Shown here piece by piece: positions 17,226-25,340 of a stretch of 64,000 nucleotides of DNA. Position numbers and translations under genes: made by a program. Position 1 is the first letter of the stretch. Each line of letters opens with the position of its first letter. The notes beneath the pieces were generated by a model, which had not been told where the DNA came from, did not search any database, and saw only the letters and a program-made list of their open reading frames with translations. The stretch comes from Pseudomonadota bacterium (GTDB lineage: Bacteria > Pseudomonadota > Gammaproteobacteria > Steroidobacterales > Woeseiaceae), in the NCBI GenBank assembly GCA_022574185.1, contig JACZSM010000002.1:1-64000 (forward strand), written 5' to 3'.

Positions 17226-18398
17226 TCAGTCGGCTGCCGCTTGCTTGGCCAATTCAGATTCCCACTCCTCTATGATCTGCGGTAAATCGGGCTCCAGTTG
17301 ATCTTTGAATCGCAGACCGAGGTCTGAGATCAAATGCGGTGCGTTGATTGCCAGGTAACGCGCTGAACCTTTGCCCGGATTGAGATGCTGGTGGTACCAG
17401 AAAATAGGTGGGACGAAGATGGTGCCTTCGTTCCAGTCGACCCGCATACGGTCCTCGTAACGACCTTCGGGCCAGGTGAGCGAATAGCCGTTACCCGAAA
17501 GTAGCAGGATAAACGCATCACTGCTGTGCCGGTGTGCTTTCTTGTATGTACCCGATGGCATTTCGGAGACATGCAGATCGATCATCGTATTTCCAGACAT
17601 CCACCAGTGCATGTTGGTTGTGTCTTTGCCCCTATGGTCGTACTCATCCAGTTCGAACTCGAGGGCGTCCGGCACGACGTTGGTAGTCGTATGGTTCACG
17701 CGCGGATGTTCGCTGACCGTCGCGTAGTTTTCGTCTGCGTCATAACGATCACGAAATTCAAATGGGTTGTCGAATACGAACTCCAAATTATGTGTTGCAT
17801 TGAGAATAAAGGGAAAGCTCGTTACCACGACTAAGCGCACTGGCTCATCGCTCGTGTTGAAAATCTGGTAGGAGACGTTCAGTGGTATCGAGAACAGCGT
17901 GCGGTACTGGAAGTCGATTCGCTGCGGACGCCGACCTTCCTGCTGAATTGAAATGTAACCTGGCCCGCCGAAAAAATACATGCCGGCTTCGAACATGTGG
18001 CGTCGCATTTTAGTCTTGCCGTGGGGAGGAATTTCCAGAATCCAGCCATCTGTTATCTGGTAGTCCGCCATTTTTATGTACAGGCCGTCCACGCCCATAT
18101 CTTCCCAGTAGCTCAGCGGCTCTGTGCGGGCATCCTGAATCATCAGGCCTTCGAAAGTCGGCATACGGTTTTTGTTTGCGGCAAACCATTCGTCATACGC
18201 AGTGTCATGCGGTCGATTTCGCCACATCGTCGGTCCAACCTGTTCCCGATTGGAGCCGCGCAGGTGCTCCCGAGCAGCCTCTTCGGCGATGTCCTGAGCA
18301 AAGATATCGCCTGCCAGCCACAGCGCACAGATGGCAGCCATGCTCAGTGTGCCTTTGAGTATCACTTTTGCTGCATAATGCATATAGAGGTTCGACAC
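17226..18398 (-). CDS. Exported bicupin protein
   Basis: A 390-residue protein with a signal-like N-terminus (about residues 6-34, ending DIFAQ) and two cupin domains. The first (about 110-205) has lost some ligand residues (PPHGKTKMRRHMFEAGMYFF). The second (about 270-365) is well formed, with SGTYKKAHRHSSDAFILLLS and GTIFVPPIFWYHQHLN. The HQHLN ending echoes the two cytoplasmic cupins at 6.8-8.0 kb. GTG at 18398 is used; ATG at 18383 would give a cleaner signal peptide. It lies 6 bases downstream of an orphan binding protein, suggesting a periplasmic enzyme or sensor acting on the same ligand. Confidence 0.7.
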   Translation of the reverse strand: MSNLYMHYAAKVILKGTLSMAAICALWLAGDIFAQDIAEEAAREHLRGSNREQVGPTMWRNRPHDTAYDEWFAANKNRMPTFEGLMIQDARTEPLSYWEDMGVDGLYIKMADYQITDGWILEIPPHGKTKMRRHMFEAGMYFFGGPGYISIQQEGRRPQRIDFQYRTLFSIPLNVSYQIFNTSDEPVRLVVVTSFPFILNATHNLEFVFDNPFEFRDRYDADENYATVSEHPRVNHTTTNVVPDALEFELDEYDHRGKDTTNMHWWMSGNTMIDLHVSEMPSGTYKKAHRHSSDAFILLLSGNGYSLTWPEGRYEDRMRVDWNEGTIFVPPIFWYHQHLNPGKGSARYLAINAPHLISDLGLRFKDQLEPDLPQIIEEWESELAKQAAAD

Positions 18399-18404
18399 GA
18401 GAAA

Positions 18405-19487
18405 TTATCTGTCTGTATAAAGGCTGTCAATGAAGCCACTTTCATCCAACTCGCGAACTATGGTGTCGTCATAGAAGAATTCCGGCGTGTATTTCCGCAT
18501 CTCAACACCGTCATAGAGCCGCATGATCATCTTGATGCCTTCATACGGTGGGTAAGGTTTCTCCTCCATCTTTAACAGCTCGGTATAAAAAAGGGCTCGC
18601 GCCTCGGCGTTATCCATACCGTACCACTTGATCATTGTTCGTTCCGCTTTCGCCCGGTCCTGTTTCATTATCGCGATTGCTTCGATTCCGGTCTTGACAA
18701 AAGCGCGAGCCGCCTCGAAGTTATTTTTATACCATTCGCGATCTACTACCCACCCGGAGCCAGCGGTTGGGAATTTGTAATCCGCCAGATCTATAGAAGG
18801 ATAAAAATCGTTCATGATGGCCATGGTTCCATGTAATTCAGGACCCATCATCGCATCGATATGCCCGTTCATCAGGGCGTCGACACCCAGTCCGCCACTC
18901 ATTAGCGCCACATCGTTTTGAGTCCAACCCATATGCTCGATGAACTGCAGCCACTGATTATGGCTCACGGCTCCGAACCCGGAATAACCCAGGCGTTTGC
19001 CTTTGAGCTGTTCCGCGGACGTAATTCCAGGACCGGTCATGATGCGCCAGCGCGACACGGTGTGCGTGGAACCCAGTATTAACGGACCAGGTGCCCGACC
19101 GGCTCTTGTTGATATTCCAACGATCGTGGGACCCGTTCCGCTAATTGCTATTGTGTATGGATCATCACCGTCTGGATCGTAAATGTTTTCTGGTGCGACC
19201 TCGATGCCGCTGCGGTTGATGGTTCTGACGGAACCGGGAGAGAACTTTGGCGTAACCTTGATGCCATTCTTTTCATAAAGCCCTTCATCATAGGCAAGAA
19301 CAAATGGAAACTTGTTAGCAGACACGTCACCCATGCGCAAAATCAGTACTTCATCCGTTATCAGTTGTTGTGCATTTACAGGAGCAAATAGCACTGACAA
19401 CATGATCGATGCAAGCCCGACAATTTTTGCCATTTGGCCATAATCGCTCACATTCGAACGATGACCTCTCGTTTCAACTAGGCACAT
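18405..19487 (-). CDS. Periplasmic substrate-binding protein (NMT1/ABC-type), second orphan
   Basis: A 360-residue exported binding protein. The ATG at 19487 is favoured because an AAAGGAGAG ribosome site lies 9 bases upstream; a later ATG at 19433 gives a shorter leader but lacks a site. After the signal (LSVLFAPVNAQQ) come the NMT1-like features ILRMGDVSANKFPFVLAYDE, GLYEKNGIKV, EQLKGKRLGYSGFGAVS and DALMNGHIDAMMGPEL. An insertion rich in acidic residues (about 100-115) is unusual. No transporter genes accompany it. It heads a two-gene unit with the bicupin and converges on the SoxDC/binding-protein operon. Confidence 0.75.
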   Translation of the reverse strand: MCLVETRGHRSNVSDYGQMAKIVGLASIMLSVLFAPVNAQQLITDEVLILRMGDVSANKFPFVLAYDEGLYEKNGIKVTPKFSPGSVRTINRSGIEVAPENIYDPDGDDPYTIAISGTGPTIVGISTRAGRAPGPLILGSTHTVSRWRIMTGPGITSAEQLKGKRLGYSGFGAVSHNQWLQFIEHMGWTQNDVALMSGGLGVDALMNGHIDAMMGPELHGTMAIMNDFYPSIDLADYKFPTAGSGWVVDREWYKNNFEAARAFVKTGIEAIAIMKQDRAKAERTMIKWYGMDNAEARALFYTELLKMEEKPYPPYEGIKMIMRLYDGVEMRKYTPEFFYDDTIVRELDESGFIDSLYTDR

Positions 19488-19615
19488 AATTTGATTCTCT
19501 CCTTTATTTGAAAAATCGGGGTACGGCCTAAAAAAATATTGTCCGGTAAGTTCGCAATTTTACCCTTATCAGGTAGCTTAAAGCTTGCCATTGATTTCAG
19601 TCTTAACTAATTTTG

Positions 19616-19634
19616 GTGTACTATGCCGGTACAC
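19616..19634. promoter_or_regulatory. Inverted repeat upstream of the DUF1028 gene
   Basis: GTGTAC-N7-GTACAC is a perfect 6-base dyad, 18 bases upstream of the DUF1028 start and within the divergent gap facing the orphan binding-protein gene. Such a palindrome is a typical shape for a dimeric repressor site near a promoter. I cannot name the regulator, and none is encoded nearby. Confidence 0.3.
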
Positions 19635-19652
19635 TAGATCCGGGAACTCAAT

Positions 19653-20750
19653 ATGTTATTCACGAACAGGTACAAAGCACGTAGGATTCGAGCCCTGATT
19701 TCTGGCTCGGTCATTTGTTATCTGCTGGCGGCGATGCCGCCTGCATTTGCTCAGGAGCCGGTCGCATGGGGTGTGGAACTGGAGTTCCACACGTTCTCCA
19801 TCGTTGCCATCGATCCGCTCACCGGTGAGTCTGGTGTGGCGGTAACAACACGTCGGCCATGTGTCGGCAACGCCGTAACCTGGGTCCGCCACGGTGTAGG
19901 CGCGGTCGCGACTCAAGGCAGAACTCGCCTGGAATACGGTAATGATCTCCTCGATTTGCTTGAGCATGGAATGGCACCGCAGGATGCCATGGAACGGGTA
20001 GTTGCAGCAGACGAAGGGAGGGAGCACCGTCAGGTTGGCGTCATAGACATGCAAGGCCGGACCGCACAATGGACAGGCTCCGAGCAATATGGCGCTGAGG
20101 CCCAGGGAGACTGGGTGGCCATGCGAACTGGTAAGAACTATGCGGTCCAGGGCAATTCCCTCGTGGGCACACACCTGGTCGATGCGGTTGCAGACGCTTT
20201 CGAGAGTAGCGAAGGGACACAGCGCCACCTGGCGGATCGACTGATTGAGGCCATCAGTGCAGGCCAAGTACTTGGCGGAGACGGACGCCATGGTGAGACG
20301 CAGTCGGCCGCAGTGCTGGTTGCCGATCCTCGCCCGGGCATGTCCCGCCGTCCGGACAAAGTAGGCGTGGACATCAACGTCTGCGAACATCCGCAGCCAG
20401 TGGTCGAGATGCGGCGCATCTATGACACGATTTCCGAGACCCTTGGATTCAGGGTACTTCGTCAGTTCGAGGGCAATGATGTCGTGCAGCTCAAGGTGAT
20501 CCTCCACGCCCTTGGTTACTTAAAGACGGAGTCATCCGAGCTTGCGTTCGACGACCCGGTGATCAGTGTCTATGATGAGGCGGCGATCGAAGCTGTGGAT
20601 AAATTCCGCTCGGATCAGAAATGGGGAACCGCCGTCTCTGGTTATGTCGATGCCCGAACGATCGACCGGCTCTGGATCAGTCTTAAGGAAATAGGGCAGG
20701 CAGACAAGGTACGCGGGCAGTTGCTGGAGATCGCTCGCGTTGATCGTTAA
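19653..20750 (+). CDS. Exported DUF1028 protein with C-terminal peptidoglycan-binding-like domain
   Basis: A 365-residue protein with a signal peptide (CYLLAAMPPAFAQ). The DUF1028 domain (about residues 45-260) is clear from TFSIVAIDPLTGESGVAVTT at its start, the GVGAVATQ strand and the late GVDINVCEHPQPV segment. DUF1028 belongs to the Ntn-hydrolase fold; whether the processing residue is active here cannot be judged. The C-terminal 80 residues (VVQLKVILHALGYL...) look like a peptidoglycan-binding repeat, a known partner of DUF1028. The gene starts a forward run of small uncharacterised genes. Function in the envelope is inferred. Confidence 0.8.
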   Translation: MLFTNRYKARRIRALISGSVICYLLAAMPPAFAQEPVAWGVELEFHTFSIVAIDPLTGESGVAVTTRRPCVGNAVTWVRHGVGAVATQGRTRLEYGNDLLDLLEHGMAPQDAMERVVAADEGREHRQVGVIDMQGRTAQWTGSEQYGAEAQGDWVAMRTGKNYAVQGNSLVGTHLVDAVADAFESSEGTQRHLADRLIEAISAGQVLGGDGRHGETQSAAVLVADPRPGMSRRPDKVGVDINVCEHPQPVVEMRRIYDTISETLGFRVLRQFEGNDVVQLKVILHALGYLKTESSELAFDDPVISVYDEAAIEAVDKFRSDQKWGTAVSGYVDARTIDRLWISLKEIGQADKVRGQLLEIARVDR

Positions 20751-20755
20751 CGGGA

Positions 20756-21199
20756 ATGATCGTTGCCGATGAGTTCTTCCAAACAGGCGTGCAATTAAGC
20801 TGTCTTAATCAAATGCAGCAATACGATCCAATGTTCGAATCTGACCCCGAGTGGTGGGAGGCGCTCGATGTTGACGAGCGCATCAACGTGGTGGTGGAGT
20901 ACCACGACGAGGCGGGTACAGAACTTCCAGACGAATACACCCATGCTTTGCTGCATGTCGTTGTTGAGAATCAGGTCGCACTGGGAGAGGAAACGCCGGT
21001 CGCAGCAGTGCTCTGCAGGCTAGTCGATGAGAATCTCGATCGTCACGATGCGGTTCATGCAATCGCCAGCATCCTGGTCAATCATTTGTTCGAGTTGATG
21101 CATGGCGACGATGCTACGTTGGATAACGACGATTATTACGCAGAACTCGAAGAACTCACGGCAGAAAAATGGTCGCGTGGCGAGCGTACCGAAGGCTAA
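20756..21199 (+). CDS. Uncharacterised small acidic protein, DUF1841-like
   Basis: A 147-residue, strongly acidic, soluble protein with no signal peptide. The core resembles DUF1841-type proteins: HALLHVVVENQVALGEETPV, then a LDRHDAVHAIASILVNHL helix carrying two histidines, and an ending DDYYAELEELTAEKW. No enzymatic motif can be named. It follows the DUF1028 gene by 5 bases. An internal ATG at 20813 is also possible as start, since the first 19 residues look unlike the rest. Family link is from memory of the motif pattern and is moderately sure. Confidence 0.6.
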   Translation: MIVADEFFQTGVQLSCLNQMQQYDPMFESDPEWWEALDVDERINVVVEYHDEAGTELPDEYTHALLHVVVENQVALGEETPVAAVLCRLVDENLDRHDAVHAIASILVNHLFELMHGDDATLDNDDYYAELEELTAEKWSRGERTEG

Positions 21200-21356
21200 G
21201 TCGACCAACCCGGATGATGTTCAAGCAACGATGTTTCAAGAGGTAGCAGGCATGACTAAGGACGAGAAAATTCAGGAAGCCTTCCTTATTGATCTGGAAA
21301 CAACGGAGCTTGATCGCTACGGCAGCAAAATTGAGGCCGTACTGGCCAAAAAGTAG
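21177..21356 (+). CDS. Possible small protein between the DUF1841-like and pRiA4b-like genes
   Basis: An open frame of up to 59 residues (GTG start) overlapping the previous gene by 23 bases and ending 4 bases before the next ATG. The sequence is protein-like (KAKSTNPDDVQA, TKDEKIQEAFLIDLETTELD, ending in Lys-Lys). An in-frame ATG at 21252 with an AGAGG site 9 bases upstream would give only 34 residues. I recognise no family. The tight fit between neighbours supports translation, but it could be chance. Confidence 0.4.
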   Translation: MASVPKAKSTNPDDVQATMFQEVAGMTKDEKIQEAFLIDLETTELDRYGSKIEAVLAKK

Positions 21357-21360
21357 ACAC

Positions 21361-21987
21361 ATGAATACCGACGATCTCATATACCAGTTCCGCGTGATTC
21401 TTGAGCGTACCCAGCCGATGGTGTGGCGCCGAATTCTCGTGCCGGGAACATACAGCTTTTGGGACCTTCACGTTGCCATTCAGGATGCGATGGGCTGGCT
21501 GGATTGCCACCTGCACTTGTTTCAGCTGAAAAACCCGGCGACTAGCGAGCTGGATCAGATCGGCATTCCGTCTGACGACTCCTTTGATGTCGCGGAACCC
21601 TGTCTGGCCGGCTGGGAAGTCGCGATCGCGGATTACTTCGAAGGACCGGGAGATCGAGCAGACTACGAGTATGACTTCGGCGACGGATGGCGACACGAAG
21701 TCCTCCTGGAGGAAATCTCAGACGGATTATCTGCCGCCCAGCATCCGATCTGCGTAGATGGCGCGAGGGCGTGTCCACCCGAGGACTGCGGCGGAATACA
21801 TGGCTACAAAGAGCTACTGGCAATACTCGGCGATCCTGGTCACGAAGAGTATTCGGACATGCAGCAGTGGGTTGGCACCAGCTATGACCCGGCTGTATTT
21901 GATCCTGCAATTGTTCGATTTGATGATCCCAGGCAGCGCTGGCGGCAAGCATTTGAAGGCCGTGTCTCGTCAGACGTGACCCATTGA
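21361..21987 (+). CDS. Plasmid pRiA4b ORF-3-like protein
   Basis: A 208-residue cytoplasmic protein of the pRiA4b ORF-3 family. The signature is complete: YQFRVILERTQPMVWRRILV, SFWDLHVAIQDAMGWLDCHLH, the YEYDFGDGWRHEVLLEEI core, and the ARACPPEDCGGIHGYKELL cysteine-containing segment followed by H-E-E-Y-S-D-M. The family is common on plasmids and chromosomes and its molecular role is not established. ATG at 21361 follows the small open frame by 4 bases, so it ends the DUF1028 operon. An insertion sequence lies about 200 bases downstream. Confidence 0.82.
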   Translation: MNTDDLIYQFRVILERTQPMVWRRILVPGTYSFWDLHVAIQDAMGWLDCHLHLFQLKNPATSELDQIGIPSDDSFDVAEPCLAGWEVAIADYFEGPGDRADYEYDFGDGWRHEVLLEEISDGLSAAQHPICVDGARACPPEDCGGIHGYKELLAILGDPGHEEYSDMQQWVGTSYDPAVFDPAIVRFDDPRQRWRQAFEGRVSSDVTH

Positions 21988-22183
21988 ACCTGGTTCACGC
22001 GTAGTAAGCAAAATCCGATCGAATAGACAGCGTCAGATTGCATTCAGTTCGACTGATTGCTGTCATCAGAACCAGTCATTCGAAAGACGCAAAATGCCAC
22101 TTCGCGACCGTTTGCTGAATTTACTTCAATCAACCATTGAGCGTCTGCTATTGCTGATAGCTGCCCGGCGACGTTTCCGCGGA

Positions 22184-22217
22184 CATGCTTATCCGGTTGA
22201 GTTCGGGACCCACTATA
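22184..22217 (+). repeat. Left terminal inverted repeat of the IS
   Basis: Thirty-four bases beginning CATGCTTATCCGGTTGAG and ending CCCACTATA, identical in inverted orientation to the right end at 23172-23205. The flanking octamer TCCGCGGA occupies 22176-22183. Confidence 0.9.
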
Positions 22218-22231
22218 GGTAGTGTTTGCGT

Positions 22232-23176
22232 ATGGCACTGCCAGATCCGATCAAGCTTGCTCAGGTGCTCAACCCGCCGCAGTCGCTCATCGAATTCAGC
22301 GCTCGTTTTCGCACTGAGACCGATTGTGAGGAATTTCTTTTCCGGGTTCGATATCCGGCGGGATTTGTCTGTCCGAGATGTGCCGTGGAGCGTGGCTGGT
22401 CATTAGACGGCAAGCGTTTGCTTGAGTGTAGCAACGGTCACAAAGTCAGCCTCACCGCCGGAACCGTGCTGCACGGTTCGCGCCAGGGCTTACTCACCTG
22501 GTTTTATGCGGTGCTGTTCATCGCCACACTCACGCCTGGCATTTCTGCCTTACCGTTTCAGCGTCAGTTGGGGTTAAAGCGCTATGAGACCGCCTTTCAA
22601 ATGCTACACAAAGTACGCGCTAGCCTGGTGGCCCCAGGACGGGAGTTATTGCACCGGGAGGTCGAGGTTGACGAGACGTTTATTGGCGGCAAAGATCCTG
22701 ACCGGGACGGCCGTGGCGGTGATAAGGTCTTGGTGGTGGGCGGTATCGAGGTCAGACCCTTCAGCAAACCCAAGACGGGCAAGCGGCGCGAACGGGCAGG
22801 CCGACTGCGGCTGCGTGTCGTTGCCGACGCCTCGGCGAACTCTCTGTCCGGATTTGTTGAACAAGAAATCGAACCGGGCGCCATCGTGCACACTGACGGA
22901 TGGGACGGCTACAGACGACTGAAACGTTCCGGCTATGTCCACCAACGAACCGTTCAGGGCAAGGGCCGTAAGGTCATACACATTCTGCCGCACATTCATC
23001 GAGTGTTTTCCAATTTGAAGGCGTGGTTGCAAGGAACTCATCACGGGCGTATTGAGCCAAAGTATCTACAAGCCTATCTGGATGAATACACCTTCCGCTT
23101 CAATCGCCGTTTTTGGCCTGGGCCGGCGTTCTTGCGTGCGCTCACATTGATGGTTCGCACTCAACACAAGATATAG
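22232..23176 (+). CDS. IS1595-family transposase (ISXO2-like)
   Basis: A 314-residue transposase from the ATG at 22232. An N-terminal zinc ribbon is visible (VCPRCAVERGW ... LLECSNGHKVSLTAGTVLH), then the DDE-type core: HREVEVDETFIGGK with the first Asp, IVHTDGWDGY with the second, and the ISXO2 hallmark HIHRVFSNLKAWLQGTHHG followed by YLDEYTFRFNRRF. No frameshift or stop is present and the terminal repeats are perfect, so the element could still be mobile. Confidence 0.92.
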   Translation: MALPDPIKLAQVLNPPQSLIEFSARFRTETDCEEFLFRVRYPAGFVCPRCAVERGWSLDGKRLLECSNGHKVSLTAGTVLHGSRQGLLTWFYAVLFIATLTPGISALPFQRQLGLKRYETAFQMLHKVRASLVAPGRELLHREVEVDETFIGGKDPDRDGRGGDKVLVVGGIEVRPFSKPKTGKRRERAGRLRLRVVADASANSLSGFVEQEIEPGAIVHTDGWDGYRRLKRSGYVHQRTVQGKGRKVIHILPHIHRVFSNLKAWLQGTHHGRIEPKYLQAYLDEYTFRFNRRFWPGPAFLRALTLMVRTQHKI

Positions 23177-23205
23177 TGGGTCCCGAACTCAACCGGATAA
23201 GCATG
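23172..23205 (-). repeat. Right terminal inverted repeat of the IS
   Basis: Perfect inverse of the left end. It overlaps the last bases of the transposase gene (stop at 23176). The octamer TCCGCGGA follows at 23206-23213, and the mirrored flank AACGTC ends at 23219. Confidence 0.9.
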
Positions 23206-23255
23206 TCCGCGGAAACGTCTGGGGTCCGTTTGCCACCATTGGCGAGTCATGCAGA

Positions 23256-25322
23256 TTACTCTTTTGGGTCGTGGGTCCCGATACGAATCAGTGCATCGGC
23301 GGCGACCGCGGCGTGCGGCGTAACGATGAGCGGATTTACATCCAGTTCGATCAGTGCATCGCTGTTGGTCTCCGCGTAACGCGCGATCGCTTCGATTGCG
23401 TCGAGCACTGCGTCGAGATCTCCCGCAGGTCCGCCCCGATAGCCATGGATCAGCGCACCTGCTTGCAGCGATGCCACCGCCACTTTGATCTCCTTGCGCG
23501 ACACAGGCAGCAGCAAAGACACCGTGTCATCGAGCAACTCGACCAGCGCACCGCCAGTCCCAACCAACAGCGTCAGACCGAATGTATCGTCACGACTCAC
23601 ACCGACGATGAGTTCGGCGACAGCCGGTCCAATCATCTGCTCCACCAGGAACCGGTCGAAGTCAGTGGCCAATCGATCAGTCGCCTTTTGCACGGCTTCC
23701 GCGTCGTGCAGACCAACCGCAACGGCCCCCGCTTCACTCTTGTGCGCGAGTTGTGCCGACAAGGCCTTGAGTACGACCGGATACCCAAGTGAATTAGCAC
23801 AGGTGACGGTTTCGTCCTGACTACAGACTTTGCCATCGGGTATGGATACGCCAGCGCCGGCTAGCGCCTGTTTGCTGTCCCATTCATCGAGCATCGTTGC
23901 ATCGCCAGGTGCGCGTGTAGGTTCCGCGACTGGCAGTATATTGACAACGTTGCGCTGCACCGCACCGATTCTGGCGGCGGCATGAATTGCGAATAGACAG
24001 TCCTCGATCCCCTGCATCGGTGTGATTCCCGCCGTCTTAAGTCGATCTCGAACTTTTTCCGGCATCGTTTCCGGAAGCGAAGACACGATGACGGCTCGTT
24101 GGTTCGTCTTCGCAACGGCTGCTAGCAACGCGCGCTCGGCTATCTGCCATTTTTCGTCGTCATTGTCATCGCCGGGCGGATAGTCGAGGACCAGCAATGT
24201 GCAGGCGAACTCGTTGCTCAGCACCTCGGCATAGCACGCGCTGAGCTTGTCGTAATCGCCCCAGACATAGAGGTGATAATCGAGCGGGTTCGACACATCG
24301 ACATTGGAGCCGAGCAGCGCCTGCAGTTTGACGATCGAACTGTCCCTGAATCCCGGTGTTGGCAACCCAAGCATCTCGGCATTGTCGGCGACGATTGCGG
24401 CCTCGCCGCCCGAGCAACTCATAGAGCCGATAGTGTTATCCGGCAACGCGCCAACGACCGAAAGAAATTTGAGCGTTTCAAGAAATTGGGACACCGTGTT
24501 GCAGCGTGCAATCCCAAGTCGCGCAAATAACGCCGCATACAGTTGGTCGGATCCCGCCAGTGAACCCGTGTGACTCATCGTGATCTCGGCGCCGCGCGAG
24601 GAGCGCCCGCTCTTGAGCGCAACAATCGGCACGCCCTTCTGCATCGCCCTGATAGCGGCCCCGGAAAACCCGGTTACGTCTTGCAGCCCTTCGATGTACA
24701 AACCAATTGCAGTCACTCGCGAATCGTTAAGCAACGTGTCGATGTATTCGTGCATATGCAGCGTCGAATTGTTGCCGATCGAAATGACGTAGGCGACGTC
24801 GAGCCCGCGTCGCTGCATCGTCAGGTTGATGCCGATATTGCCGCTTTGGGTAATGATTGCGACGCCTTGATCTGTCCGCTGACCTCCGTGTTCGTCGGGC
24901 CATAACGCAACACCGTCCAGGTAGTTCAAATAGCCGTGACAGTTCGGCCCGATGATCGCCATGTCACCAGCCGCCTCGCGCAAAGCTTGCTGCAGCGCCG
25001 CGCCCTGTGCACCGGTCTCTGCAAAACCCGCTGCGAAGCAGACAACTCCCGGAGCGCCCTTTGCGGCAAGATCACGAATGATCTGCAGGGATGCCTGCGG
25101 TGGCGCGGCGATGAAACTGGCATCGGGCACGCCCGGCAGATCATCGAGGCTTGCCACGCAGGCCATGCCCGCCAGTTCTTTTCGCTTCGGGTTTACGGCC
25201 CAGATTTCGCCATCGAAGCCGATTGCCTTGCATTGCCGCACGACTTCGGCCGCGCTGTCGCCGCCAAAGACCGCCACGGTCTTTGGCCTCAATAGCCGCT
25301 CGAGTGCCGTCTGCTTGCTCAT
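23256..25322 (-). CDS. NDP-forming acyl-CoA ligase (acetate-CoA ligase family)
   Basis: A 688-residue single-chain ligase in the ACD/Pat-like order. The CoA-binding domain covers about residues 10-130 (KTVAVFGGDSAAEVVRQ, AAGFAETG, IGPNCHGYLN), the succinyl-CoA-ligase-like domains about 150-450 with the phosphohistidine loop MSHTGSLAGSD (His251), and an ATP-grasp domain the C-terminal 200 residues (YPVVLKALSAQLAHKSEAGAV, LIELDVNPLIV). It activates carboxylic acids to CoA esters with formation of ADP and phosphate. It is last in the carnitine operon, where an AMP-forming CaiC-type ligase would be expected, so it may activate gamma-butyrobetaine, crotonobetaine or carnitine. That substrate is inferred. 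Confidence 0.85.
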   Translation of the reverse strand: MSKQTALERLLRPKTVAVFGGDSAAEVVRQCKAIGFDGEIWAVNPKRKELAGMACVASLDDLPGVPDASFIAAPPQASLQIIRDLAAKGAPGVVCFAAGFAETGAQGAALQQALREAAGDMAIIGPNCHGYLNYLDGVALWPDEHGGQRTDQGVAIITQSGNIGINLTMQRRGLDVAYVISIGNNSTLHMHEYIDTLLNDSRVTAIGLYIEGLQDVTGFSGAAIRAMQKGVPIVALKSGRSSRGAEITMSHTGSLAGSDQLYAALFARLGIARCNTVSQFLETLKFLSVVGALPDNTIGSMSCSGGEAAIVADNAEMLGLPTPGFRDSSIVKLQALLGSNVDVSNPLDYHLYVWGDYDKLSACYAEVLSNEFACTLLVLDYPPGDDNDDEKWQIAERALLAAVAKTNQRAVIVSSLPETMPEKVRDRLKTAGITPMQGIEDCLFAIHAAARIGAVQRNVVNILPVAEPTRAPGDATMLDEWDSKQALAGAGVSIPDGKVCSQDETVTCANSLGYPVVLKALSAQLAHKSEAGAVAVGLHDAEAVQKATDRLATDFDRFLVEQMIGPAVAELIVGVSRDDTFGLTLLVGTGGALVELLDDTVSLLLPVSRKEIKVAVASLQAGALIHGYRGGPAGDLDAVLDAIEAIARYAETNSDALIELDVNPLIVTPHAAVAADALIRIGTHDPKE

Positions 25323-25340
25323 GTCAGGCGCTTGCGATCG

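Larger units (their letters stand above)
22184..23205 (+). mobile_element. IS1595-family (ISXO2-like) insertion sequence, apparently intact
   Basis: A 1022-base element bounded by perfect 34-base inverted repeats and flanked on both sides by TCCGCGGA, the 8-base length expected for IS1595 target duplications. Because that octamer is itself a palindrome and the six bases beyond it also mirror each other (gacgtt / aacgtc), the perfect inversion extends to 48 bases in all. Two readings fit: 34-base ends plus a duplicated palindromic target, or 48-base ends. It encodes one complete transposase. It lies between the pRiA4b-like gene and the CoA-ligase gene and disrupts no visible gene. Confidence 0.9.
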
